From Iris pallida (taxonomy: Eukaryota > Streptophyta > Magnoliopsida > Asparagales > Iridaceae): a DNA stretch of 64,000 nt. The stretch is taken from assembly GCA_029216955.1 (NCBI GenBank), contig JANAVB010005597.1, forward strand, positions 48,214,703 to 48,278,702. The letters run 5' to 3'. Below the pieces are notes generated by a model. It was not told the DNA's origin and did not search any database. It worked only from the letters and a program-made list of their open reading frames with translations. This document shows positions 22,901 to 34,116 of this stretch, one piece after another. Positions within the stretch are counted from its first letter, which is position 1, and each line of letters starts with the position of its first letter. Position numbers and translations under genes: made by a program.

Positions 22901-25900
22901 AGCGTTTATGCGGACGACGCCTATGACTTAGGCTACATTCATAACTTCGCCAACTCAAACCAACTTTCCTTCTCCCAAGCCACGGGACGAAGGATCGAGT
23001 GTCATTTTCAAAGCACGCCGTGCACCAACTCTAAACCGACCGTTGGAACTTTCCATATTCTAACTCAATTCAACCCGTCGGAATTATTCCCTTATCTGTG
23101 TGAATTCGTCTCTTTTATTATCAAGCCTACTTGTGCAAGTTGAAAACATGCGATTTATTATGTGAAGGCTAAGATGAGACAAGTTCACCGAAACTACCCC
23201 ACCTGAACGAGCGGTCGCCTCGACCGAGCGATGCCTCTGATCAAGCCGTTGCAAGGCTAAGTCCGAACGCCGTCGGTGTTTCGATTCTTCCGATTGACTG
23301 AGCGGGACGAGACACTACATCATACACCACTTAGAAAAAGTTTCGTCCTCGAAACTAACTGAGTACACTTATCGACTTATTACTTTACTCAACATTCAAG
23401 GACTTTCGCACGCACTACTACTATGCGTTTCTCAAATCCGAGCCACGCTCGTGCTACCCACAATCTTTCCTTCCACACTCACATTCCCAAAATCCTCAAC
23501 ACTTACCTGTTCCTTAAGTCTCACTTTGAATTCAACGTATCACTTAGTTGGATCGTGCACATATTCCAGGCGTCCCCAAAATACATGCATTTCAGCCAAG
23601 CCTTGTGATAGAGAATCCGCCATCACCACTCGAATCGGATCGTGCACATATCCGGACGTCCCTGATATACGTGCATGTCAACCGAGACTCGCGAGTGGTG
23701 CCTCCACAAATCCTACCACTTCGCAATCGGACGTCTGCCTAACCGCTAGGCTATGTCTTTCCGTCAGTATTGGAATCATACTTCCCAAACAACGATATCA
23801 ATACTGACCCCTTCCTAAGGTCAAACCAAGTTGTAGTACGGGATTTTTCTACCCAAGCTCGCATCACTCCGATTTCTAAACATCGAGCATCATTTCCCTA
23901 CACACATCCCAACATTTTGTCGCACGGGGTCTGAGTCATTCAGCAAAGCCATCCTACTTCAACTTACGTTCAACCAAATTCCACGACGTATCAACATCGC
24001 TCGTTCAACAAACCATCATGCATAGTCATCCCTTCAAACACGTTCGATATAGTTCGTCTATCACTCCTCAAATCAAACACGCTATGACACGATTCGTCGC
24101 TGACCAAAATTTCACATTCCACATTCCCTAAGTCACCTATTCCAATTCACGCAATCGATCACAAGGTCATCTGACTTAACGATATGCCACGCTCCTGATC
24201 TCACGCGAGTTCGATTATCCACGGTGGGCATGAAATCACCATGCAACGCTCCCGTAGAATAATCATTCTCGTCGGGGCATAACACTTGTTTTGAGTCTAG
24301 ACTAATTCGTTCTCGATGCGCGGATTGGACCTACTCAATCTTCAAATTTCATTCATTCGTCAATCACAAGTCCAAACATCCTCAAATTTTCCTTCGCATC
24401 AAACCAACAAGTCGAGACAATCCAAGTTGCCGCGTCCTGATTTTCTGAGTTCGATTATTCCCGCGACATGAATCACCATGTCCGCGCTCACGCGGAACGA
24501 TCGCCCCAAATCCGACGTGACGTATGTGCGAGGCTAGAGTTGCGCTCGCGCAAGACAAGATCGTCGACGTTGTGGTTATCAATGTAACCATCAAGACACG
24601 ATCATTTTCATCCAACATTCATCTCAATCAAAATCCTAAGTATTGCATCCAATCGAACAATAACACTTGCACGATCGTCATTCGTCGAGTCAGAGTACCC
24701 CCGAGTAATCGTATATCGATCTTTGATACGCCTCAATACCATCGACGATATGCGTAACTTGACGATCTTCCTTTGCAACGAGTTTTGAGTCGTGCGAATA
24801 ATGCTATCGTCCGACAGGATAATCTCCTCGACATTCACATTCAAGTTCAATCATTATCCCTCGAATCATTCACAATATCAATTTCCTCAAACTCAAATTC
24901 GTGTATCATTCATCCCTCTATCTTTAAGTCATCGACCAACGTATTTCCTCAATTCGCATCGTCCCTTTGCTAACTCAAATCATCGAGCAACATTCAATCC
25001 AATCCTTAGAGTCATTTGCGTAACTTCAAAATCAAACCTTTCATGCACGCTATCCACCTGTCGTGCTAACTTTTCGTATACGATCCGTATCAATTTTCTC
25101 GATCAAGTCATCCATTCGTACACCCTAACTTTTCCTCGATTCGATTTCACCTACTCAAATCATTTTCGTGTTTTATACTTCGCACAATCCTCAATCTCGT
25201 GCACGTTCCGTGCACGTAAATTTCTAGGTTGTTCGAATCAACTTGTCAAATCTCAAGACTACAACTTATTCAACGATACTCAATCTACGGTTTTGCATAC
25301 ACGCGACACTCGTTGATAGACTCTTTGACACCCCGAATCCACAATCGATCGACCGACATCCCTGAGACTATCGCATACACCACTCAGGGATGAAGTCATT
25401 CGACAAATCCTCAACTATCACTCGAATCAAAATCGACTTCTTCAAACTTTCCGTTCGAACCATTCCTCAATTTCCAAGCATGCTCATCTATATCGCACCG
25501 ACGTTATCGTCGCTCGATAGTACCCCTATCGATAGTCATCTCCCGTTACTCAATCGAGTTCAACTCATTCTTGCTCGACACTATTCAATTCCCGCACTCG
25601 ACTTTTCTAAGGTCGACGCACGTTGGTGTATATGTCCAGCCCGACTTAGCCAACCGTGCTTACGCGAACCATCTTTTTGTTTTGTCAAAACTGTTCTCCT
25701 ATGTTTTGCAAAATAGATAGACTTATTGTATGGACATTCGTGAAACATTTGAGAGAGAGCACACCAACGATATCAACTTTGCGGAAGCAACACTCCAGAG
25801 TTTGCGGAAACAACGGAGTTAAAAAATTCAATCGATAGTCCAAGGACGTAAAGCAGTGCTCTGATACCATTATGTCACGTCCCGCTCCCGTAGGAGCGAT

Positions 25901-28900
25901 CGTCCTTTCTAAGGCGTGATGCCGCACGAGCCTAGATTGCGCTCTGCAAGGCGGGTTCCATAACGGCCGATTTCAGCGGCTGCGACGGAGTCGTCGCACA
26001 GAAGTCTCAAGCAGAGACATTGAATAATAGCAGCGAAATTTGAAGCAAGACACAAGTTATTCAAAAGAAACTCTTTATTGATATTGAAACAATGATTACA
26101 ATGGGCGCAAGGCCAAGATTACAATCACTCAAGCTCACTCTTCTCACATTACAAGTCACTCAGCTCTCTCTCGTCTCTCAATATAAGCCTTGAACCAACG
26201 GATACTTCGGAAGGCGACGTCCATACATTATGTCCCGTATAAGTCTTCACTCCATGCGGCATCACGCTTCGAATCGCCAAGGAACTCCGTGCCTCGACGC
26301 ATCCAAGCGAGCTCCGCGCCACGAGCTTCTACCTGTGCCTGCACATGAAAACTAAGTGGGTGTCAGTACTCAACTATACTGGTGGAATGAACTCCTCGTC
26401 CACCCATACAAAACCAACACGTTTGATTTACTTTGTGCAACATAGTCCCTTCTTATCAATTGTCTTTCTAGTCTTGCCTTAGGATTATTTTAGGACCGAC
26501 GCCTTAGCCTATTTTGTGTCTCAAGACCATCTCGTGCTTGCATAACCTATCAAGTCGTGTTTGCATTACGGCCAAAATCAGAGACGCAACTACTCGGTGA
26601 GACTCCATTTCCTTGTGACCGTGCTATAAATCCATCGTGCCATGCCTCGCAACTCAGTAAGACTAAACCATATCACCGCCTCGCGGCCCTTGCCGCCTCG
26701 CGGCCCATGCTACTTTGATCACCAACTGACCAAATCGAGACTTGTGAACTTAGTGTCAATTAACCAACTTTGCCTTGCGGCGATTCCTGACTTAAGCTCG
26801 AACGACTCAAACCCAACTTATGCAACTCTAACCAACAACTTAAGACTTGAAACCACATCTCGTGCCGAAGCACGATGTCTACGCTGCAGCCAAATCTTAG
26901 GTCCCAAAATATTGTCTTTATCGTGTACGCATTCTTCCCGACTCTTGATTCACTTCACCTAATACTCGACTCAGTCCAAAGGCATATACGCGGATCGCCG
27001 CCCATGCCGACTCATCTATATGAGGTCACTAGCATAACAAGCTATACCTGGACTCATAGCTTGCGGTTAGCCGAGACCCTTCCAGCGCAAGGTATCTAGC
27101 CCCCTGGAAGTCCCTGACTAACCCGGTGCTATCGATTCAGCACAGCTATCACCGTGTTTCCTTAGGCCGCATCGGTCCCGTGGCCCCGGGTTGCCGTGCG
27201 GTAAAACTCTACCTTGTCGACAAGTTGTCCAATGACCATGCAAGACCCGACTCAAACTGACGTCTCACACAGTCATTGTACTTTCAGTGTTACCATCTCT
27301 TTCAAAACCAAGTTCAAGACTTCTATCCTTGAGACCCCTCGACGACCCATGGTCACGAGCATTCTTTCCATGTTACCATATCATTTCATTTAACTCATGA
27401 ATGCCTATTCGATAGTCCCTTCTCCAAAACTCATTAAATCAACCGTGGTTCATGCCTTAAATACTAAGTTCGTGCATCGTGCCTTAAACCGACTTACGTT
27501 CTACGGGACGCTATCGCCCAAGCCATACTTTATATGACGGGCCTTGAGACCGTAAGACTGTGTGGTTATACCCAACCGTAGAACTCGTAGGACCGTGCTT
27601 GCTACCACTCCGATAGCCTAACATAACTTGCCTGACTTAAACGCACAACGACTCGAAGAGCAAAGGCTGCGTCAAGTCTCGCATTGCGGAAATGGGCCGC
27701 GCATGCGTTCGACTTCTGAACGACCAAGTCATTTGGGTGCCTAGACTTATGTCATAAGCCGTGCAATACAAATTAATTTATGGGACAAGCCAAGGCTATG
27801 CCAAGCCTTGGACGATGGGACCGTGCATGCTTTATGAAGCGTTTATGCGGACGACGCCTATGACTTAGGCTACGTTCATAACTTCGCCAACTCAAACCAA
27901 CGTTCCTTCTCCCAAGCCACGGGACGAAGGATCGAGTGTCATTTTCAAAGCACGCTGTGCACCAACTCTAAGCCGACCGTTGGAACTTTTCATATTCTAA
28001 CTCAATTCGACCCGTCGGGATTATTCCTTTATCTGTGTGAATTCGTCTCTTTTATTATCAAGCCTACTTGTGCAAGTTGAAAACATGCGATTTATTATGT
28101 GAAGGCTAAGATGAGGCAAGTTCACTGAAACTACCCCACCTGAGCGAGCGGTCGCCTCGATCGAGCGATGCCTCTGATCAAGCCGTTACAAGGCTAAGTC
28201 CGAACGCCGTCGGCGTTTCGATTCCTCCGATTGACTAAGCGGGATGGGGCACTACAACTCGCTCCGTGTGGCGCACAAACTTCCTCCTCAAAGATCCGTG
28301 CAAGCACTTCCCAAACGTTTAGCTAGATCGCTAAGGCGATAATGAAAAAATGTGGAACAAAAGAGAGATTGGTATATTGAAAACTTTACTATACTCGAGA
28401 GAGTTTACAATATCATAGATGGTGAGGAGCAAATGAGCCTCCCACTTATTTATATGGCCTCAAAGAGCATACAAGAAAATTTTAGAATGAGAATATTCCA
28501 GGAACTATTATAGAGAATATTTCAGGTATTATTCTAGAGAATATTTCAGACATTATTCTAGATATATTAACATGGTGGAAAGATTCTAGAACTTCTAGAA
28601 ACTAAGAGAAACCTCATGAGAGTTCAAGTCGTACCATCATCCGACACTAGAAATATTTTTGAGTTATCGAAACTCTCTGTATTGTATAAGTCACCGTACT
28701 ATCCTTCTAACCAATTTTCCAAATTATTCACCAAAACAATGTTCATCTCGCAGAGGCCAATCCTCATCTCTAATAACATTTTTATTTTTTTAATCCGATG
28801 GTCACACCATTATCAATCACTCTTACCAAAACACCATTTCATGCAGTAGTCTATTTTCCTCATAATAATTATTCCTCAATTCCAACTCAATTATCAATCA

Positions 28901-31679
28901 ACTACATCATTCAACCAGTCGAATCGAATACCAATATGTTATTTTCAACCGAAGCCAATCCAATCCAACCAATCCAACCCAACTTCTGAAACCAGCAATT
29001 CCTAAACTTACCTCTTTAATATAAACAATTCAAGTCTCAATTCCCATCACAATTCCAGCCAAAGTCAATTAATTAAATTCACCAATCTCAAATCACTTCC
29101 GAAGTTTATTTTGCACATATACTAATTAAGTCTCAATCATTGCCACCATTTCTCATGCAACATAATAAGGTCATCTTATCGGTCTCCAACAGTCAACTTA
29201 ACTCTTCGGCCAAGTCTCTAAGGCTAGCTATTACAACAGCTAAACCTAATTATTGAGGTAACTCATCTAAGACGGACGGTTGCTTGAGTTGTCGGTGTGC
29301 TAGATATCGCAAGCATCAAACGTGTGAACTCCGCAATGTACTATTTGACTGTCTCGGTGTGCTTGAGTTGCCGCAAGCTTCGCCTAGCCGTGAACTCGAT
29401 ATTCTCTGGATAGAACTGAGATTTTATCTTCTTCTTGAGATCCTCCCAAGTCTCAATCGAGCACAACATAGCATCATTGGTAAAGTAGAGTGAAGCAATG
29501 TTTATCTTCTCTGCCTCATCATGCAACGTCTTGAAGTATCGCTCCAAGTTCCACAAGAAGTTCTCCACTTCTCTGGCATCTCGCACCCCATTGAAGGATT
29601 TCGGCTCGGGGGTCTTCATTCTCGATGCCTCCCTACTCGAAGGTTCACCGTTCACAACGGCCTTCTCCAAAATGGTAACTTTGATCTTGAGTTATCAACA
29701 ACTCTCGACCATGGTCTTTAGCTTCTCGTAACCTCGGACTTTCCTGTGCAAGTCCTCAATCTCTGCAAAATGTGCCTTGAGCTCCACCTCAAATGCAGAT
29801 CGGATCTCTTGGATTTGCTCCCGGAATATTGACATGGACGAAGTGATGTCACTCTTCGGCCCATCGTAGAACGCTTCTAGCCTCGTGTTGTTTTGCTCCA
29901 CGGAGTCCATGCACATCCCTATGTCCCTCGAACCTGTCTCCAAGATCTCGAGGTGCTCCGAAAGATAGGCAAGGGTACACTCCGCCATAGGCTCTTTACT
30001 CTTGCCCCTCTTATTGGTCTTGGCGTTCCTCTCCTTAGGCGACGGGGGCCACTCCTGGACGTTCTCGGATGTCGTCATGGCACCAACCGATCTTTGCTCT
30101 GATACCACGTGTCACGGGCTTAGTGTTTTTGCCTACACCTCACTCTGTGCGGCGCACGAACTTCCTCCTCGAATACCCGTGCAAGCCTTCCTCAAACGTT
30201 TAGTTAGATCGCTATGGCAAGAATAAAAAAATATGGAGTAAAAGAGAGAGATTGGAATATTGAAAACTTCACTATACTAGAGAGAGTTTACAACTTCTTG
30301 GATGGTGAGGAACAAATAAGCCTCCAACTTATTTATAGGATCTCAAAGAGCTTACAAGAAACTTCTGGAATGGGAATATTCCATGTATTATTCTAGAGAA
30401 TATTCCAGTTATTATTCTAGGTCTAAGATATATTTACATGGTTGAAAGATTCTAGAACTTCTAGAAACTAAGAGAATCTTGGTGAGAGTTCAAGAGGACT
30501 CCACAATATTTCGAAGAATTCTCTAGCCTTCCAACTAAACCCCTACGCTTGCGACAACGTTTAGGTGGAACAAAAATTCTTGTGCGTTACAAGTTGTGAA
30601 TCAAGTTGCAAAATAGTCTGTATAAGGTTTTAAAAGATTCCAAAAATAGGTAGTGCATAAGAAAAGTACGCTCCCTGGCCCACTCTTACAACAAAACACA
30701 AGAATTAGCATGGAAGAGCATGTCGTATAAGTTTCTTCACAGGTGTTATTGTAAACGTATCTTCCTGCCGCACAAAGTATATAATACTAAAATCTATTGC
30801 ATACATATCGCCACAAACTCTTCATGGGAGTTTGAATGCTTCATCTGGGACTACATTTGATATCAAACAAGCCAAACGATTTCCATTTCGGATGGGCATT
30901 CTTTTCAAATGTGCCATTCATTTTGGGTCTCAAATGGACATTTTGGTAATGCTAGTCCAACAAGCATCCCAGAAATGGGCATTTGAGAAAATGAGATGAA
31001 ATGAAACGTAATTGCAACCCAAACTAGCACTAAGCCTCAGAATATTGAGGAAGACTTCGGGTTTGGACTCGATGTCATACTATGCGTGAACTAAGAAAGA
31101 ACTACTGGAAGAAGGCAACACACTAGAAGTATAGGTAATTGTTATGCAGATTGAGACTCATGTATCATTACTAAATGAATAAAATCTGCTTCACTAAAGA
31201 AGGAATTTCCAAATAAAAGGAAGTAATTATATCACACCTCAACGGCTTCCAATAGGTGACCTTCATCCTTGTATAGAATTCCACAGTGGGTGAGAGCACA
31301 TGCATTTTGCGGATCCAGCCTAATGGCTTCAATGAAACTCTCAAAAGCTTGTGGATTCATATTCTGCATCTGGAGGCAGATCCCCTTGCCTATAAGTGCT
31401 TCAACATTGCTACCCTCCTTCTCGAGGATGTTTTCATAAAACTCAAGAGCATCCACAAACTTGTTTCGTGAACGAAGGATACTGGCATAAGAGAGTGAAT
31501 CTTTCCCTTCAAATTTTTTTCGAAGAGGATGAACTTGAGATGGAGTTACAACTCCATCCAGTGAAGGCCTTAGTGCCTTTATGCAATCATTTTCCGCTAC
31601 AACACCATTGCTTGCTCTTGTATTCCCAGTATATGACTCTGTCCATGCCATTAGGGTACAATTTTCGGTCTCTACTTCT
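18035..31679 (-). CDS. SPY: SPINDLY homologue, N-terminal TPR half (eight exons)
   Basis: Exons (minus strand): 31238-31651 coding (ATG at 31649-31651, exon reaching 31679 at a CTTTTCCCTCACAG acceptor that implies a 5'-UTR intron), 20194-20355, 19928-20103, 19667-19742, 18744-18872, 18413-18532, 18206-18274 and 18035-18116. All junctions are GT-AG, phases agree, and there are no internal stops; together they give about 409 residues. The product matches SPY throughout its tetratricopeptide repeats (AECLAIVLTDLGTSLKL, CNMGVIYKNRGDLE, NNLGVVYTVQ). In Arabidopsis SPY is a nuclear/cytosolic GT41-family protein O-fucosyltransferase that acts on DELLA proteins and represses gibberellin signalling. 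The catalytic half should follow at lower coordinates but is not in the window: exon 8 ends in a donor and more than 18 kb of transposons follows. It is either a giant intron or a broken gene. Confidence 0.93.
19667..20355 (-). CDS. SPY: SPY exons 2-4
   Basis: Exon 2 (20194-20355, 54 codons, acceptor GTTTGCAG, donor GTAATG), exon 3 (19928-20103, donor GTATTC, ends in phase 2) and exon 4 (19667-19742, acceptor GTATTAG, donor GTAGAA). Exons 3 and 4 together give 84 codons. They encode further TPRs, including NLGVVYSELMQYDMALGCYE and AVSPNFEIAKNNMAIALTDL. The intron between exons 3 and 4 contains an AT microsatellite. Confidence 0.92.
19848..19898. repeat. AT dinucleotide microsatellite
   Basis: About 25 uninterrupted AT units in the intron between SPY exons 3 and 4. 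It gives spurious YIYIY open frames. Confidence 0.95.
20943..23319 (-). repeat. LARD 3' LTR (left copy)
   Basis: Plus strand begins TGTCACGCCCCGCTCCCG and ends GACGAGACACTACA. It matches the copy at 25873-28256 with scattered, mostly transition, differences and small indels. Short open frames (for example 21808-22026) recur in the other LTR only because the LTRs are copies. Confidence 0.9.
23320..25872 (-). other. LARD internal domain, non-coding
   Basis: About 2.55 kb, pyrimidine-rich on the plus strand with many TCAA/TCGA-type words. No retroviral domain appears in any frame. The few ORFs (24382-24618, 24608-24850, 25390-25716) show no recognisable motif. The first ~30 bases after the primer-binding site and the last ~25 bases before the 3' LTR match the chromovirus at 6915-15107. 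Confidence 0.75.
25873..28256 (-). repeat. LARD 5' LTR (right copy)
   Basis: Plus strand begins TGTCACGTCCCGCTCCCG and ends GATGGGGCACTACA, followed directly by target duplication ACTCG. Its minus-strand start TGTAGTGCCCCATCCCG resembles the start of the chromovirus LTR (TGTAGTGCCCCGTCC). Confidence 0.9.
29341..30078 (-). pseudogene. Ty3/gypsy gag remnant of the gag-only element
   Basis: ATG at 30078 (MTTSENVQEWPPSPKER), a basic patch, then a long helical coil (SIFREQIQEIRSAFEVEL) and, after two adjacent stops near 29690-29697 in the same frame, the gag core with EPKSFNGVRDAREVENFLWN and WEDLKKKIKSQFYPEN. Gag would form the particle shell. The sequence fades after LRQLKHTETVK, and no zinc knuckle or pol follows before the left LTR region. 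Confidence 0.8.
30110..30591 (-). repeat. 5' LTR of the gag-only element
   Basis: 482 bp. The plus strand starts TGTCACGGGCTTAGTG and ends TGCGTTACA. It is similar to 20910-20942 plus 28257 to about 28635. The right boundary is inferred from the TG...CA rule. Confidence 0.65.
30592..31237 (-). other. remaining SPY intron 1 sequence
   Basis: About 650 bp between the gag-only element and coding exon 1. AT-rich intron sequence with no recognisable gene or repeat. Confidence 0.6.
31238..31651 (-). CDS. SPY: SPY coding exon 1
   Basis: 138 codons. The N-terminus (MAWTESYTGNTRASNG) is the variable Ser-rich leader of the family, then the first TPRs begin with LSYASILRSRNKFVDALEFY and continue through KGICLQMQNMNPQAF and NACALTHCGILYKDEGHL. 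It ends GCCGTTGAG before donor GTGTGA. The ATG at 31651 is preferred because only 28 nt separate it from an acceptor-like CAG. The long upstream ORF extension lacks SPY similarity. Confidence 0.9.
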
Positions 31680-32878
31680 CTGTGAGGGAAAAGACTAAAG
31701 AGTAAGTGCTGGTGAAGAATAAAAAGATAGAAAGTACGGAATTGAAAATAAATTAGACACTCAATTAACAACTAATTTATAAACAAATAAACTATATTAG
31801 CACGTTATGTGATGTCATGCCCAACATTATAGTTACACTATGCCAATGTACAGCTTTTTGATGATCGTCTTGACTAAAACATGTATAATTTTAGATGAGA
31901 GGGAAATGATGGATAAGTCATTTTCTCTGTCCTTCATAATCATATCATCCATTAGAGGTTTGATTTTAAATGAAACTTGGGCAGTTATTGGTGGCACATC
32001 CGAAAGTTCAAAATTACATTCAAAAGAGAAATAAAAAAGACCATGCCAAAGGATTAAACTGAGGTTTAAGAATTTAGATTTGTTGAGGATCAATACTTGA
32101 AATAAGATATGAAAAGGATAAAGAATGAATAGATAAGCATATACTTTAATACCATGGGCAGAGAAAAAACACTGGTGTTCAAGTGTAGCAAAGTACCAAT
32201 CAACCAGAACAAGCCTAATTTTTCTGAAAACATGCAAACTCGAAGATGAAGGAAATACATTGAAAACTTCAATATCAGATCCCAGGAGAAGCATATAAGG
32301 TATATTAAAAGGAAATTTGTATTTTTCAAGCAGTGACAAAGCTAAATTTGATGCTGGAAATTACAACACGCAAATAAACAAGTAAAACTGGTGGAAGAAC
32401 GAATAAGTTCTCTACGTATTTTACTCACGGTAACATCCAAAGTATTTGTTTATTTCATTCCAAAGGAATGCATAGTGGACAAAATACAGGAAAAGAGCCA
32501 TGACAAGAATCAACCTGGATCATGCTTAACGTATGAGGAAAGAAAATTGACACAACTCTGTTTTTTGGGTTCTAACTGATGGTATGTCGAGTGGCTAGGA
32601 AGCACAAGCACTCCAACAATGTGGGCCGTGTCGACACGTATTGGACACTCCAAAATACACTAGGCACACCAAAATAAGTGCCGTGCCTGTGTCGCCATGT
32701 CCTTGCAGTGTTGTTTTGTATGTGAGTCCCTGCAACACAGCCGAGAGGAATGAAACTGTATAAAGTATGCTCTTCTGTTACATAGAAATTTGGGAATGTT
32801 TTCAATTAGTCAATATATCAAAAATACTTCACTCCATTGCTTGCTCCTTAATCATCTTCTCAATCACCTTATCCTTTT

Positions 32879-32952
32879 TTCTATGACAGGTGACATTGGC
32901 CCGGTTGCAACGCATCTGAGCCACCTGTGCATCTGAGCCACCTGTCATAGAA
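32879..32952. repeat. short inverted repeat
   Basis: The 14-bp arms TTCTATGACAGGTG (32879-32892) and its complement (32939-32952) enclose a 46-bp loop with two direct copies of GCATCTGAGCCACCTGT. It could be a tiny foldback element or a transposon footprint. Confidence 0.6.
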
Positions 32953-33962
32953 GGGGGGGCGATTAAGTAAAGTACTGTTCTTGATAGAATAACATAGAAA
33001 GGTCATATTAACATAGTGGACCGGTAAAATTAGCAAGGAATATTGGGTTATGTGTGTTATTGCTCATCTGTACGGTGTGTTAAACGTAGAGAAGTCGTCC
33101 AATAGGGACTATTCTGGGACGTGTTCATATGATAAAATATATCAAAGAAGGCGTGTTTGATTCGTGGCACGTCCAAAATGTGCAATTCGTGGATTTAAAT
33201 TTCTCCCAAATTTGTTTGGATGGAGCAACTTTGTCTCCCGGGAAGTGCAAAACATAGCATGTTTTGTGTTCGGATCGAGGGTGCAATTGATGCCATGCCA
33301 CATGGATGTGGTAGAAAGCAATGAAAAAGGAATAGAAAAAAAAAATGTAGGATGCGGAAACCAAGGCTTTTGTGGGAACCTAGGAAACACGAACATCGGT
33401 GTCGTGTCTGTGGCGCATCATGCAACTCACATATCGACACGATACAAATACTCCGAAATGTACTAGGACACGCCAAAGTCGGACACCTTTCCGCATCTTT
33501 GTGTAGTATTCATGTCCATGCAACATACATGGGGCAAAAAAATGATCCGACACGCACTTTCTCGTGCCGCTACAGGCTAAGGTTACCAAGCACGCTATTG
33601 CTCGACTAAATGACTGCTAAACCACATTATTTGGCTGAGAGAAGTCAATTGCGAACAACCAATTTCACACACACACACAAAACTAGAGCAAGCTCTTGAC
33701 GTGACTCGTGAACAGAAAATAAAAGGAGTCCACGACCATCATCGAACTTGTATAGAGCAAGTGCAAGAATTATAAATTGAGTTTGCATGTGATCGAGTTA
33801 CTCAAAGATCATATATTTCGTAAATGTCCTACATCAAGAAAAATATGTGCACAGAAAAAAAAATTCCAAAAAAAATACCAGCTCGTCATTCTTCTTCATC
33901 ACTGCAACTTATGATCAAGAGAACTACTGGGAAAATAAAGAAAACCTTACATTTGGAAAGGA

Positions 33963-34037
33963 TGGGAGAAGCCGCCGCTCCCGCCTACGAATCCAACGCC
34001 GCGGCCGCGTTGCTCGACGCCGGCGAAATGGGAGGTT
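33963..34037 (+). other. possible orphan GC-rich first exon
   Basis: An unusually GC-rich ATG frame (MGEAAAPAYESNAAAALL, then DAGEMG) in AT-rich surroundings, with a possible donor GGGAG/GTTAAAG at its end, oriented away from SPY. About 80 bp later the Mutator-type MITE begins. It looks like the Ala-rich start of a plant protein, but I recognise no family and see no second exon. Confidence 0.25.
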
Positions 34038-34116
34038 AAAGGTTTTTTTGGGGGGAGTGACCAAAGAGTTAGGTCTTTTGATTTGGAAAAGCGACGGAAA
34101 AAAAAAAAAAAAATTT

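Larger units (their letters stand above)
20943..28256 (-). mobile_element. LARD-like non-autonomous LTR retrotransposon
   Basis: The LTRs 20943-23319 (2377 bp) and 25873-28256 (2384 bp) are nearly identical and are flanked by an exact 5-bp duplication ACTCG (20938-20942 and 28257-28261). The minus orientation is fixed by the primer-binding site (complement of GCTCTGATACCAT, ends ~25870) beside the right LTR and by TTTCGAGGACGAAACTTTTT (reverse strand, about 23335-23356) beside the left LTR. The 2.55-kb interior has no gag, protease, RT or integrase similarity on either strand, the definition of a large retrotransposon derivative. Confidence 0.85.
20910..30591 (-). mobile_element. gag-only LTR element in SPY intron 1, split by a LARD
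   Basis: The right LTR is 30110-30591 (minus reading TGTAACGCAC...CCGTGACA). The left LTR starts TGTCAAGAACTTAGTG at 20910, is broken at 20942 by the LARD, and resumes at 28257 (CTCCGTGTGGCGCAC, matching CTCTGTGCGGCGCAC at about 30151). LTR-LTR similarity fades near 28635. A tRNA-Met-type primer-binding site (complement of GCTCTGATACCA, 30096-30107) adjoins the right LTR. The only coding trace in the ~1.5-kb interior is gag, so this is a TR-GAG-like non-autonomous or internally deleted element. I found no clear target duplication. Confidence 0.7.
31680..34107. other. SPY upstream region (putative 5'-UTR intron and promoter)
   Basis: No convincing gene apart from a possible short exon at 33963-34037. 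Two diverged repeat-like patches rich in GACAC/GTGTC words occur at about 32600-32740 and 33360-33560. I could not place the SPY transcription start; a 5'-UTR intron is likely because an acceptor sits at 31680-31682. Confidence 0.45.

Noticed and set aside
21808..26962. ORFs found twice with near-identical proteins (21808-22026 and 26642-26962; 21939-22163 and 26875-27099)
   Set aside because: Duplicated because they lie in the two LTRs of the LARD, and on its antisense strand; no domain.
30097..30596. Target duplication for the gag-only element
   Set aside because: Bases before 20910 (CAATT) and after 30591 (AGTTG) do not match, so no TSD is claimed.
31832..32339. Hydrophobic minus-strand ORFs upstream of SPY
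   Set aside because: AT-rich composition gives Phe/Leu/Ile runs; no family similarity and no splice logic.
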